Part shown: positions 16,786-26,201 of the stretch, one piece after another
Position numbering within the stretch: the stretch's first letter is position 1
Layout: each line of letters opens with the position of its first letter
DNA from: Candidatus Poribacteria bacterium
Lineage (GTDB): Bacteria; Poribacteria; WGA-4E; UBA9662
Length of the DNA: 57,084 nt
Direction: 5' to 3'
Assembly: GCA_012963885.1 (NCBI GenBank)
Contig: DTUY01000279.1
Span: 1-57,084 of the forward strand
The notes under the pieces: model-generated
Told to the model about the DNA's origin: nothing
What the model saw: the letters and a program-made list of their open reading frames with translations, nothing else
Databases searched by the model: none
Position numbers and translations under genes: made by a program

Positions 16786-19197
16786 ATGAACAAACACTTA
16801 CTGAAAGTTGTCACAGGTGTTTACGCTGCGTTCATCTTTTGCATGGCTGCCTTTTTCTTTATAGTTGGTTTTATTTGTGGTGTAACACTTCGATCTTGGA
16901 ACGATGTCAAAACAATTGACTTAGATCAACTTGAGTATCATCAAGTTGACACTTGGAAACAACATCTGGAAATTTATGCTGCTGTCACCACTATCCAGAT
17001 TGGTGATGATATCGATTTTTTAATCAATAAATTGAAGCGCCTAGAGTATGAGGAAGTTCCTGAAAACAATTTCGAAAGTCTAAAAACAGGTCAGTATACA
17101 TTCGGTGTAGATGAAGACGGAGATACTAAAAAACTCTTTTTATACTTGCAAGGATTCCACTATCCTCGTGTAGATAAGAACCCTTACGTTGTCAATATCA
17201 CCTTAAATAACAAACAAATAGCAATAATTAAAAAAGAGAATGGTGTTCGTATCAAAAGTTTTGACTTGGCGCCAGAACTGATGAGCGAAATTTACGATAA
17301 AGGTGGCGCAGCCCGTGAAATTGTGACTTTGCCTGAGATTTCAGAGATGCTCATACAAGCTTTTCTAGCGGTTGAGGATAAACGCTTTTATGAACACTGG
17401 GGAGTGGATATTCGCCGTGTTTTTGGGTCTCTTTTCTATAATATTCGCAACCTTGGCAAAGGAAATCCGCAAGGCGCAAGTACAATTACTCAGCAACTGT
17501 CCCGAAACATCTACCTCAGTCCACACCAAAGATACGTAAGGAAAATTAAGGAGGCTTTACTGGCAGTTCGTATTGAAACCTATTTCTCCAAAGATGAGAT
17601 TATGGAACGCTACCTCAATTTTATCAATTTAGGACGTTATGGCTCACGTGATTTACTTGGTGTTCAAGAAGCGGCAAAAAGTTATTTTGGAAAAATGGCA
17701 TCCGAACTCGATATTCATGAATGTGCGACTTTGGCAGGAATCCCTAAATCACCTCCGCGCTATTCTCCAATTCGGAATCCCGAAAATTGTAAAAGCCGAC
17801 GTAACCTTGTCATTCGATTGATGAGGAATGAAAACTTTATTTCGGATAGCCAATATCAGAAAAGTGTCGCTGAACCAGTTCGTGTGGAAAAGTCACAGAG
17901 CAAGCAAATCAGAGGATCATCCCATTTTCTTGATTACGTCCACGAGCAACTTAAAAATATCCCTTTGCTTGCAGGTCAGCTTTACAATAATGGACTGAAA
18001 GTGTATACGACCATTGATTTATCAATGCAGCAGGTAGCTGAAACCGCGGTTGCCGATCATCTACGTGAGTTAGATAAGGGTTATGCAGATTTACCTGACT
18101 ATGATGAGAACAAAAATTCAGATTCCGGAATTAATCCAATTGAAAGCTATCTTCAAGCAGCCTTAATAGCCATTGATCCACGGACAGGTTACATCAAAGC
18201 AATGGTTGGTGGCCGAGACTATTACATTACACGACAAAAAATTAATTTTTTTAATCGAGCGGTACAAGCTCAACGTCAACCTGGATCAGCATTTAAACCA
18301 ATCGTATTTGCTGCAATGTTTCAAGAACCGCCACTTGCTACGCCAGCGACCATAGTTTTTGATGAACCATGGTTTACAGAAGGAATGCCCGGAAAACGTT
18401 GGGCACCTAGCAACTACAAGGGACGTTACCATGGTGATGTAACCGTTCGAACAATCCTAGAAAAATCAATTAATGTTGCCACAGCACGATTGGTGAATGA
18501 GACGAAAACTGATCTTAACGGTATCGCTGAAGGTATAAGGCGAACAGTTCAACTCGCTAAGAATATGGGTGTCAAAAGTCGAATGTTGCCTTATCCTGCT
18601 TTATCACTAGGAGCCTCGGATCTTAGGTTAATCGAACTCACTAATGCTTATGCTGTATTTGCAAACTATGGAATTCATACCGAACAAATTGGCATTCGCT
18701 ACGTGGAAGATCGTAACGGAGACATCTTAATTGAGAACTCGGTTCAGCGACGCCGTGTGTTGAATGAAAAAATTGCGTATCTGCTGACCAATTTGCTTAA
18801 AGGGGTAATTAGAAATGGAACTGGTCGACGTGTCCGAACCATGGGGTTAAAGCGTCCTGCTGCGGGTAAAACTGGTACTACAAACGATTTCACAGACGCT
18901 TGGTTCGTGGGATACGATCCAAACTTGTCTGTAGGTGTCTGGGTTGGTTTCGATGATCCTCAAAAAAGCACAGAATATGAAGGTGCGCACGCTGCATTAC
19001 CAATTTGGGCAAGATTTATGAAAGAGGCCGTACGCAGTGAAATGAAAGATTTTGGTGTACCTGATGGAATTACCTTTCGTGAAATTGATAGGGAAACCGG
19101 TTTGTTGCAATCAGAAGAATGTCCTGAAAATCAGATTATATCTGAAGCTTTTCTCGTTGATTACGAACCAAAGATGATATGCAATACCCATAATTAA
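16786..19197 (+). CDS. mrcA: Penicillin-binding protein 1A (bifunctional transglycosylase/transpeptidase)
   Basis: About 803 aa from ATG 16786, which follows AGGGA; an upstream in-frame TTG at 16756 has no ribosome site. A single N-terminal membrane helix (AAFIFCMAAFFFIVGFICG) anchors it in the inner membrane. The GT51 domain shows VEDKRFYEHWGVD with the catalytic Glu, GASTITQQLSRN and EIMERYLNFINLG. The transpeptidase domain has SAFK (in RQPGSAFKP), SIN (EKSINVATARL) and KTGTT. It polymerises lipid II and cross-links peptidoglycan, so the organism has a peptidoglycan wall. An extra domain of about 150 residues precedes the GT51 part, as in class A PBPs of the PBP1a/1b type. The stop is only ten bases before uvrB. 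Confidence 0.92.
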   Translation: MNKHLLKVVTGVYAAFIFCMAAFFFIVGFICGVTLRSWNDVKTIDLDQLEYHQVDTWKQHLEIYAAVTTIQIGDDIDFLINKLKRLEYEEVPENNFESLKTGQYTFGVDEDGDTKKLFLYLQGFHYPRVDKNPYVVNITLNNKQIAIIKKENGVRIKSFDLAPELMSEIYDKGGAAREIVTLPEISEMLIQAFLAVEDKRFYEHWGVDIRRVFGSLFYNIRNLGKGNPQGASTITQQLSRNIYLSPHQRYVRKIKEALLAVRIETYFSKDEIMERYLNFINLGRYGSRDLLGVQEAAKSYFGKMASELDIHECATLAGIPKSPPRYSPIRNPENCKSRRNLVIRLMRNENFISDSQYQKSVAEPVRVEKSQSKQIRGSSHFLDYVHEQLKNIPLLAGQLYNNGLKVYTTIDLSMQQVAETAVADHLRELDKGYADLPDYDENKNSDSGINPIESYLQAALIAIDPRTGYIKAMVGGRDYYITRQKINFFNRAVQAQRQPGSAFKPIVFAAMFQEPPLATPATIVFDEPWFTEGMPGKRWAPSNYKGRYHGDVTVRTILEKSINVATARLVNETKTDLNGIAEGIRRTVQLAKNMGVKSRMLPYPALSLGASDLRLIELTNAYAVFANYGIHTEQIGIRYVEDRNGDILIENSVQRRRVLNEKIAYLLTNLLKGVIRNGTGRRVRTMGLKRPAAGKTGTTNDFTDAWFVGYDPNLSVGVWVGFDDPQKSTEYEGAHAALPIWARFMKEAVRSEMKDFGVPDGITFREIDRETGLLQSEECPENQIISEAFLVDYEPKMICNTHN

Positions 19198-19207
19198 CTG
19201 GGGGGAA

Positions 19208-21193
19208 ATGGAAAAATTTGAATTAGTTTCGGATTATTTGCCACAGGGGGACCAACCACAAGCGATTGACAAACTAACGAAAGGATTACTTCGTGGAAAT
19301 CGCTTCCAGTCTCTACTCGGTGTGACTGGTTCGGGCAAAACCTTCACCATAGCAAATATTATTCAGAACGTGCAACGACCTACATTGGTTATTTCGCCCA
19401 ATAAAACGCTCGCAGCTCAACTTTATAACGAGTTTCGTGGTTTTTTCCCAAACAACGCTGTGCACTACTTTGTCAGTTATTACGATTATTATCGCCCCGA
19501 AGCCTATATACCAACAACCGATTTCTACGTTGAGAAGGAGGTCGATATCAACGAGGAAATTAATCGGTTACGCTTAGCTTCAACCGCAGCAGTACTTTCA
19601 CGTCATGACGTTGTTACTGTCGCTAGTATTTCATGTATCTATGGTCTTGGCGATCCTGAAATCTATCGTAACCACTGCGTTGAAATTGAAATTGGTGATA
19701 TCATAAGAAGGCGTGATCTGCTCAGGATGCTAGTTGACATCCAATACGAACGGAACGAGGTCGGGTTTTCTCGTGGGAATTTCCGAGCCAAGGGTGATGT
19801 TATTGAAGTATTTCCAGCTTATACAGATGTTGCTTATCGGATCGAATTATTTGGAGATGAAATTGATCGGATGATCGAAATTGATACATTAACCGGGGAA
19901 ATTCTTACCAATCATGACAGGCTCATAATCTTTCCTGCCAAACATTTTATGACTGAGGAAGAGCGTGTGGAACAAGCGCTACTTGATATTGAAGTCGAAC
20001 TACAAGAACAAATTGAGTTCTTCAGATCCCAAGATAAATTGCTTGAGGCACAACGAATTGAGCAGCGAACCAGATACGATTTAGAAATGATCCGTGAAAC
20101 TGGGTATTGTCAGGGTATCGAAAATTACTCAAGGCACTTCACCGGCTTAAAGGTTGGAGAGCCACCTTATTGTTTGGTTAATTATTTCCCGGATGATCTG
20201 CTAATTATCATAGATGAATCACACGTGACTGTACCACAAATTCATGGGATGTACAAAGGAGATCGGTCGCGGAAGAAAACACTGGTCAATTATGGTTTTC
20301 GGCTTCCATCCGCACTGGATAACCGCCCACTTCGCTATGAAGAATTTGAAGCTCTTGTTAACCAGGTGATTTTCGTTTCCGCTACACCTGGTTCCTATGA
20401 GTTGGAACACAGCAATCAGGTTGTCGAACAAATTATCCGACCGACTGGCTTGATTGACCCGAAGGTTTCGATTCATCCTGTTACACAGCAGGTTGATCAT
20501 CTGATTGGTGTTGCCAAAGAGCGCATCACCAACAATCAGCGTGTTTTAGTAACCACGCTTACCAAACAGACGGCGGAAGATCTAAGCGAATACTTCATAG
20601 AAGTCGGAATTAAGGCTAACTATCTACACTCTGATATCAACACGCTTGAACGGGCTAAAATTCTGAAAGAGCTCCGCGAAGGCGTCTTTGATGTACTTAT
20701 TGGGATTAACCTGCTTCGTGAGGGACTAGATCTACCGGAGGTTTCGCTGGTTGCAGTCCTAGATGCAGATCAGGCAGGCTTTCTCCGATCAAAAACATCA
20801 TTAATTCAAACAGCGGGACGAGCTGCACGTAATGTTGAAGGAGAAGTCATTCTTTACGCAGACAACTTGACTCCAGCAATTGAACATACCATCAGCGAAA
20901 CAAAACGCCGACGCAAGATTCAAATGGCATATAATGAAGCAAACAATATTACTCCAGAAACCATCCAAAAAGTGATTCGTGACATGATTGACCAAACCCC
21001 GTCCGAAGAAATGATGAAACTCCAAGTCTCTGAGTCACCAATATTATATGAAATTGAGGATGAAGATCAAGATACTGAAACGCTAATTGCCGAACTGAAG
21101 GTGAAGATGCAAAAAGCAGCCATTAAAATGAAGTTTGAAGAAGCAGCGATTTTCCGCGATCAAATTGCCGAATTAGAGGCTGTACAGAAGTGA
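19208..21193 (+). CDS. uvrB: UvrABC system protein B
   Basis: 661 aa, full length. Walker A GVTGSGKTFT near residue 40, the damage-probing beta-hairpin YYDYYRPEAYIP near 95, DESHVT (Walker B) near 338, VSATPGSYE, and helicase motif VI QTAGRAARN near 540. The C-terminal UVR domain (LKVKMQKAAIKMKFEEAA) that contacts UvrC is present. It verifies DNA lesions in nucleotide excision repair together with UvrA and UvrC, neither of which is in the window. ATG start with GGGGG just upstream. The stop overlaps the start of the next gene by four bases. Confidence 0.97.
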   Translation: MEKFELVSDYLPQGDQPQAIDKLTKGLLRGNRFQSLLGVTGSGKTFTIANIIQNVQRPTLVISPNKTLAAQLYNEFRGFFPNNAVHYFVSYYDYYRPEAYIPTTDFYVEKEVDINEEINRLRLASTAAVLSRHDVVTVASISCIYGLGDPEIYRNHCVEIEIGDIIRRRDLLRMLVDIQYERNEVGFSRGNFRAKGDVIEVFPAYTDVAYRIELFGDEIDRMIEIDTLTGEILTNHDRLIIFPAKHFMTEEERVEQALLDIEVELQEQIEFFRSQDKLLEAQRIEQRTRYDLEMIRETGYCQGIENYSRHFTGLKVGEPPYCLVNYFPDDLLIIIDESHVTVPQIHGMYKGDRSRKKTLVNYGFRLPSALDNRPLRYEEFEALVNQVIFVSATPGSYELEHSNQVVEQIIRPTGLIDPKVSIHPVTQQVDHLIGVAKERITNNQRVLVTTLTKQTAEDLSEYFIEVGIKANYLHSDINTLERAKILKELREGVFDVLIGINLLREGLDLPEVSLVAVLDADQAGFLRSKTSLIQTAGRAARNVEGEVILYADNLTPAIEHTISETKRRRKIQMAYNEANNITPETIQKVIRDMIDQTPSEEMMKLQVSESPILYEIEDEDQDTETLIAELKVKMQKAAIKMKFEEAAIFRDQIAELEAVQK

Positions 21194-21888
21194 ATACAGA
21201 ACGTGTTGCTAACGATATCATTACCTATATCCGTCAAAATATAGTGCCGATTGTCGCCGAGCAAGAAGATCCTCCAACGCTTGATCAAGTTTGGCGATTT
21301 CGAAGCCAACTTCATGGGTTGGACCTTCTGATAATCCAAACCGATTTATCAGTCAACTTGGCACGCATGGTAGAATCAATGTTATGCACAAGCGAAGCTC
21401 TCTGGAACTTAATCGCGGAAAATGAGGAAACTGTTACTAATCTTAAAGAATACTCACGCGTGCGGTCACTTGCAGCTAAAGCTGAAGGATTAACCAATCT
21501 TGAAGAATTGATATCAGGTGAGGATTCGATACGAGATGTTATTATCAACAGCATCGCGTTTATGCTGAATTGGAAATCGAATACAATCTGGGTCGAAAGT
21601 GCGGAAAGGTCAAGACATTCATTAGCAGACAACTACATTCTTGAAATCCAAAACCGCATCTGGGAATTCATCAAGATGGGTGCGCAACAGACCACGGAGG
21701 CAGACTTGGATCGTACCAATCAAATCCGAGAAAAAGCAGAGAATTGTATACATCTTATACGGGAAAGCGAAGTGACGGTCGAAGCACAGATCGCCATGCT
21801 CTTACAAATATATACGCTTATATTGCGACTTCAACTTGGAACACTAATTATACGATTGGAGGAACTCACTACAGGGGAGGAAGGGTAG
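21190..21888 (+). CDS. Unknown helical protein coupled to uvrB
   Basis: 232 aa, GTG start at 21190 overlapping the uvrB stop (GTGA), so the two are translationally coupled. Almost entirely predicted alpha helix with many Glu and Ile/Leu residues, for example IRESEVTVEAQIAMLLQIYTL near the C-terminus; no Cys clusters, signal peptide or membrane helix. I do not recognise a family. It may be a small accessory or regulatory protein; the coupling suggests it is made at a fixed ratio to UvrB, but a repair role is only a guess. It converges with the lipoprotein gene ending at 21901. Confidence 0.65.
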   Translation: MNTERVANDIITYIRQNIVPIVAEQEDPPTLDQVWRFRSQLHGLDLLIIQTDLSVNLARMVESMLCTSEALWNLIAENEETVTNLKEYSRVRSLAAKAEGLTNLEELISGEDSIRDVIINSIAFMLNWKSNTIWVESAERSRHSLADNYILEIQNRIWEFIKMGAQQTTEADLDRTNQIREKAENCIHLIRESEVTVEAQIAMLLQIYTLILRLQLGTLIIRLEELTTGEEG

Positions 21889-21900
21889 GACAGTCTTATT

Positions 21901-22512
21901 TTACTTTCGTCTTCTGGTACGTTGTCGGGTCTTTCGTCGTGATTTTTCTTCACTAGATTCATCAACATCGTCAATATTCTCAGCTTGACGACGTTGTTTT
22001 AAGGAATGGCGAACTTGACGTTCCTTTGCTCCAGTACGATCAACAAATCGATTCCGCTTCCAGTTAGATGATCGTGAACTCCGCGCACGCCTTTCGCTCT
22101 TGACAGCATTCCGTGTTGGCTGAGTAGCATTTTGGGCTGGTGCTCGCAGAATCGGTGCTTCATTGCTGCGATAGCTATCATATGGATTCGGATCTACATT
22201 TAAGCGATCAGGCGGCTGACCGCCATATGGATATGGCAACAATTGATTAGGGGAAACGCCATCTCGATAGTATTGCGACATCCGCCAAGCATCGGCAACA
22301 AATCTTGGGTTGCTGATACCACCTACGCTATAGTAGCTGCCATCATACTCGGTAGCGTACTCTCTTGCTGGATCCTGCTCAACGATCGATTGATCTAACG
22401 GGATGGGCCGAACACTGCACCCTGCCGCTAGGAACAAGGCGCACGCGAGCAACTTAACAACAAAAAAGGTTTTCATCCTCTCTGCCCATCCCAATTTTGG
22501 TGACAGAACCAT
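21901..22512 (-). CDS. Putative lipoprotein with basic, Arg/Lys-rich tail
   Basis: 203 aa as drawn from ATG 22512; a second in-frame ATG at 22476 (MKTFFVVKLLACALF) gives a classical lipoprotein signal with lipobox LAAGC and is the more natural start, although its GAGAGG lies directly against the ATG. After the lipidated Cys the protein is low in recognisable structure, with a Pro/Tyr/Asn-rich middle (QLLPYPYGGQPPDRLNVDPN) and a strongly basic tail from about residue 135 that ends in RRKTRQRTRRRK. The tail might bind acidic polymer or nucleic acid at the cell surface, or be disordered. It lies 34 bases after the LysM lipoprotein gene on the same strand, so the two may act together in the envelope. 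Confidence 0.65.
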   Translation of the reverse strand: MVLSPKLGWAERMKTFFVVKLLACALFLAAGCSVRPIPLDQSIVEQDPAREYATEYDGSYYSVGGISNPRFVADAWRMSQYYRDGVSPNQLLPYPYGGQPPDRLNVDPNPYDSYRSNEAPILRAPAQNATQPTRNAVKSERRARSSRSSNWKRNRFVDRTGAKERQVRHSLKQRRQAENIDDVDESSEEKSRRKTRQRTRRRK

Positions 22513-22546
22513 AGCGGAAGTGTGAATTAGAGTAAAACCAGCTTAA

Positions 22547-23461
22547 CTATTCTTCAGCTCCTTCATCACCCCAGGCTTTCCCTCTCGGAACAATCAGTTG
22601 CTGACCTACAAACAACCGATTGGGGTTGAAATCATAATAGTCTTGGTTGGCTTCTACCAAACGTAGTTGGTACTTGCGGTCGCTGTTTCCATAAACTTCG
22701 GGACGGACTGCAATTGCTGGTAGTGTATCACCTGGACGTACTTGATAGAATTTAACTTTATCCGGTGCTTGAATTGTGAAGCTAAACTTGTACGGTGTCG
22801 TCAGCGCATTCCCAGCAGCATCTTCGATACTCGAAACGGTAATTGAGTATGCGTTACCTGCAGTCATATGTTCATCAGCTGTAAACGTAATAGTGTTACC
22901 GCTGCCTGTTGCTTTACCACTAATTTCGGAAGTGCCTGAAGTAATAAAAACCGAACCGGTCCCCGAATTAACATCTTCATTGAAGGTAATCGAAAGCGAA
23001 TTCATAACCTGCATGGAATCTTCATATTCACTAATGATCTCGTTATCAGATGGATCTGTAGTAGTGATCTCCGGCGGTGTGGCATCAGTATAAGTAAACT
23101 TCTGTGGTACCGTGATCTGTTCTCTCTTTTCTTCTGGTTGGCCTTTATTTGCCACCTTAACTTCCACTTCTCTACCAGCCATACCAGCAGGAGCTTCACC
23201 AGCAGGAGCTTCACAGGTGACTTGAGTTTTACTGGGAACATTTATGCTTTGGGCACTTTTACCACCAAAAGTTACAATGACACCGTTCTTCATATCAAAA
23301 TCTTCACCGGTAATTTTAACGAGGGTTCCCCCGGTTTCCGGTCCACTGGTTGGGGTCATTCCTGATGGCAAAGGAGGGGGGTTACAACCAGCACATCCAG
23401 CTAGCCAAACCACAACAAAAACTAAAGAAAAAGTTAAGGCAATGCCTTTGAATCGATTCAT
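22547..23461 (-). CDS. Envelope lipoprotein with IPT/TIG, Ig-like and LysM domains
   Basis: About 304 aa from ATG 23461, which has GGAGG eight bases upstream; another in-frame ATG at 23476 also has a ribosome site (AGGAG). The signal ends in the lipobox LAGC. Domains: an IPT/TIG fold (residues about 30-120, TPTSGPETGGTLVKITGEDF), an Ig-like Big_5 domain (about 130-230, TFNEDVNSGTGS and ITVSSIEDAAGNALT) and a C-terminal LysM (YQVRPGDTLPAIA to NRLFVGQQLIVP). LysM binds peptidoglycan, so the protein should tether to the wall from the outer or inner membrane. A short tandem repeat EAPAG-EAPAG interrupts the first domain. A strong promoter lies at 23602-23573. Confidence 0.82.
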   Translation of the reverse strand: MNRFKGIALTFSLVFVVVWLAGCAGCNPPPLPSGMTPTSGPETGGTLVKITGEDFDMKNGVIVTFGGKSAQSINVPSKTQVTCEAPAGEAPAGMAGREVEVKVANKGQPEEKREQITVPQKFTYTDATPPEITTTDPSDNEIISEYEDSMQVMNSLSITFNEDVNSGTGSVFITSGTSEISGKATGSGNTITFTADEHMTAGNAYSITVSSIEDAAGNALTTPYKFSFTIQAPDKVKFYQVRPGDTLPAIAVRPEVYGNSDRKYQLRLVEANQDYYDFNPNRLFVGQQLIVPRGKAWGDEGAEE

Positions 23462-23572
23462 ATTCGTTTCCTCCATAGACTCCTACTAGATTCAGAATTC
23501 TTTCCTCTGTCGCAAATAAAGTCGGGGATGCGTAAAACATCGAGAAGATTATAAAATCCTTTAAGATGCGAT

Positions 23573-23602
23573 AGTATAGCAGGTTAACCCAAAACTTGTC
23601 AA
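23573..23602 (-). promoter_or_regulatory. Strong sigma70-type promoter for the LysM lipoprotein gene
   Basis: On the minus strand a perfect TTGACA (23602-23597), 18-base spacer and TATACT (23578-23573). It leaves a leader of about 105 bases before ATG 23461, room for a regulatory structure, though I see none. Confidence 0.7.
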
Positions 23603-23718
23603 TTGTCAATGTCGTTTATTGGCAAAATCTCTACTTCAAATGCCGCTCTTACATCAACTGAACTTTGACGAATAGTCAGACATTCTGAGACAATCTTATT
23701 GCTTGAACGGAACATAAC

Positions 23719-24603
23719 TCAGATACTTGGCATTCGATTCCAGACTTCATCAGGAATTTCAGTTGTCGCTGCTTTATAATTCTGTTCGACTTCCAAGGCA
23801 TTTTTCGAACCGGTGAGAACAGTATCGATGAGTGGTTGACGCAAACAAAACTGAATAGCAAGGTCTAAAAGGCTGAGATTGTTTTCTTGTGCCCAACACC
23901 ATAGTTTATGTGCACGTTCGCCATCTGGAGAGTGGATGCCGGGGTCTGGTTCAGCAGAGGACAGTAAGCCCATTGCAATCGGACTTCCGTTGATAATGCC
24001 AATATCATTCTCTTTAGCAATCGGCATCAAGGTTTTTGACGCTGATTGGTTGAGCAAAGTATAATCAAGGTAGGTTAGAATTACGTCCACAACACCAGTT
24101 CTAATAGCAATTTCATGAAAATCATGTTGGCGAACCCCCAAACCTATAAAATGGATCAACCCCTCCTCACGCATCTTTTGTAATTCATCAAGCGCGCCCC
24201 CCTTGGCTACAATTGGGGCCATACTTGTTGGATCATGAACCAAACAAACATCAAGATAATCAGCTTTCAATAAACGCAGGCTATTTTCAACTGACCTGCG
24301 TGTCCCGGAAGCGGAATAGTCACCACGCCATTCGGGATGTGTGCCTGTTTTAGTGGCGAGGTAGACTTTTCTTCGCCAACCTCCGTTTAAAGCCAGTCCA
24401 ACGCGTCTCTCACTTTCACCGTAAAGAGGTGAAGTGTCAAGATAATTTATGCCCAACTCAATCGCCCGATGGACAGCTTCTATGGCCTGATCGTCAGTAA
24501 TTTCGTTTCGACCAAATCCAGCGCCACCCATGCTTAGTGAAGTAACCTCCAAATTTGTTCGTCCAAGTCTCCTTTTTGGAAGTTTCGATAATGATATTGA
24601 CAT
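23719..24603 (-). CDS. Aldo/keto reductase
   Basis: 294 aa, typical AKR TIM barrel. Residues LPKRRLGRTNLEVTSLSMGG open the domain. The catalytic tetrad members are visible: Asp and Tyr in LGINYLDTSPLYGES (DxxxxY), Lys in YLATKTG and His in CLVHDPTS. The family uses NADPH to reduce aldehydes or ketones, or oxidises sugars in reverse. The sequence resembles the L-fucose/D-threo-aldose dehydrogenase-like AKR group, but the sugar is not certain. Cytoplasmic. Starts at ATG 24603 and stands alone, flanked by gaps of about 240 bases each side. Confidence 0.88.
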   Translation of the reverse strand: MSISLSKLPKRRLGRTNLEVTSLSMGGAGFGRNEITDDQAIEAVHRAIELGINYLDTSPLYGESERRVGLALNGGWRRKVYLATKTGTHPEWRGDYSASGTRRSVENSLRLLKADYLDVCLVHDPTSMAPIVAKGGALDELQKMREEGLIHFIGLGVRQHDFHEIAIRTGVVDVILTYLDYTLLNQSASKTLMPIAKENDIGIINGSPIAMGLLSSAEPDPGIHSPDGERAHKLWCWAQENNLSLLDLAIQFCLRQPLIDTVLTGSKNALEVEQNYKAATTEIPDEVWNRMPSI

Positions 24604-24839
24604 AATTTCTATCTGCTCCCGTCCATGCTTAACGTCATAATCAGGTTCCCAAAAAATTTTATCGATTCGTCAAGTCTATACAGACAATAATGATGTTAGA
24701 TCTATTGAAAAATTAGCTAGTCGTCATTTTGCGGCAGATTCGACAAAACTTTCTTCGAGACAAACACCAACGGAAAAAATCTTCCATTCGGCCTAGTTCA
24801 TATGACTTTGAACCGTTTATTTCCTCTTTTGCCATACAA

Positions 24840-26174
24840 TCATCTGACCAAACCTACTCGGATACGAGCGTATCCCACGGTGTGTCTTTTGTTCGGTGAC
24901 ATTCCAACGACATCAATGATATCAGATGGTGCAGATCCACCTCGAACCGTATTGGTAAGAAAAGTACCTGAGAACGGACAGGAAAACAGCACATCGACCC
25001 AGTTTAAGTCGGTTGCCTCGGTAGGGACTTCAGCTAGACAGTATGCTACCACCTGATCAGAAGTCGGTGTGTTAGGAACGAAAGACGCTAGTATAATCAG
25101 CGTCCCATCTGAGAGAATATGGAAACGGGCAGACTGCGGACGCCGCCCATCTTCCTGTTCGCAAATTTGTTTTAACGTCTGGCACGTTTGAACTTCCCCA
25201 TCACGAATAGTCATATACTTTAAACAATACATAAGATCCTGATTTAGGAAAAATTGCTCTCTCAGCCGGGCATCCATACTGGCTTCACACCAAATAAGAT
25301 GGACAGTCCCATCCAAGGAGAGCCAAATATCATTGTTCCATACATGCCCCGCAGTCGCATCAAGGTTGACAATTTCAAGCCATTGGACAAACGATTGATC
25401 CTTGATGTCCGGCGTATACGCATAAAAGAGCCGGCGGAAAACATAATCCCATTCACGCCCGGTGATCTCATATTTCGCGTGTTTCCATTCTTCAATTGGT
25501 TCAACAATATCACTGACACCCAGGAAATGTACAGATCTATCATGCATAATGACGTTGGGATAGCACAAACGCAGGGGCTGTGGTTGTTGGTACTCATCCG
25601 CATACGGCCAACGGATATGCCCAACACCAGTCCACTTTTCGCCTAACTCCAATAACGACATATGAGCAACATCCATTCCAACATTTTGGATATAGAGGAC
25701 TTCATTATGTTCACTATCAGCGACAATAGTTCGGTATGAATGTTCTGTAAATCGCGGCTGATCTTTCCAAACAGGTAGTTCTCTGGTACACTTGGTTTCG
25801 ATGTTTTGTGTGTCAAATCGGAAAACAGTTGGTTCAGCAGGACCGCCATATTCTCCCGGCTGAGTCAACGTCGGGTTGGCAGTAACAAGCAAATCCCCAT
25901 TTCCTAAGAGTGCAACAGGTGAAGGTTCACGTGTCCGTCCGCTTTCATCCCGATATACTAGCTCCCATGCATCATGCTGATTTTGGAATAGCAACCATCG
26001 ACAATTATGTAATGGCTTCTGATCCGGTAAAGTCTCAAGTCCTGCCACATAAACCGTATCATCTGTCCGGGCAATAATTGTCGATCCATGACACCATAGC
26101 GGTCCTGCCCCATTATTTGCAGGTTCAAAGGAATAGATATCGCTTTCCATTTCAACAACCGGTTGGATTCTCAT
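24840..26174 (-). CDS. Probable BNR/sialidase-fold beta-propeller protein
   Basis: 444 aa with no signal peptide. The sequence alternates short Trp/Asp/Gly-rich strands, for example ESGRTREPSPVALLGNGDLLV and HNEVLYIQNVGMDVAHMS, in the manner of six-bladed sialidase/BNR-type propellers (around six to seven such blocks). I recognise no catalytic Arg triad, so enzyme activity is doubtful. Similar stand-alone proteins are common in genomes rich in phytanoyl-CoA dioxygenase homologues, but I cannot name one. It lies 27 bases after topB on the same strand, and may share its transcript. Confidence 0.6.
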   Translation of the reverse strand: MRIQPVVEMESDIYSFEPANNGAGPLWCHGSTIIARTDDTVYVAGLETLPDQKPLHNCRWLLFQNQHDAWELVYRDESGRTREPSPVALLGNGDLLVTANPTLTQPGEYGGPAEPTVFRFDTQNIETKCTRELPVWKDQPRFTEHSYRTIVADSEHNEVLYIQNVGMDVAHMSLLELGEKWTGVGHIRWPYADEYQQPQPLRLCYPNVIMHDRSVHFLGVSDIVEPIEEWKHAKYEITGREWDYVFRRLFYAYTPDIKDQSFVQWLEIVNLDATAGHVWNNDIWLSLDGTVHLIWCEASMDARLREQFFLNQDLMYCLKYMTIRDGEVQTCQTLKQICEQEDGRRPQSARFHILSDGTLIILASFVPNTPTSDQVVAYCLAEVPTEATDLNWVDVLFSCPFSGTFLTNTVRGGSAPSDIIDVVGMSPNKRHTVGYARIRVGLVR

Positions 26175-26201
26175 ACGCTTTCCCTGTTTATTGTGCAGTG
26201 G

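Noticed and set aside
16756..16786. TTG start for PBP1A at 16756
   Set aside because: No Shine-Dalgarno; ATG at 16786 follows AGGGA and still includes the whole membrane anchor.
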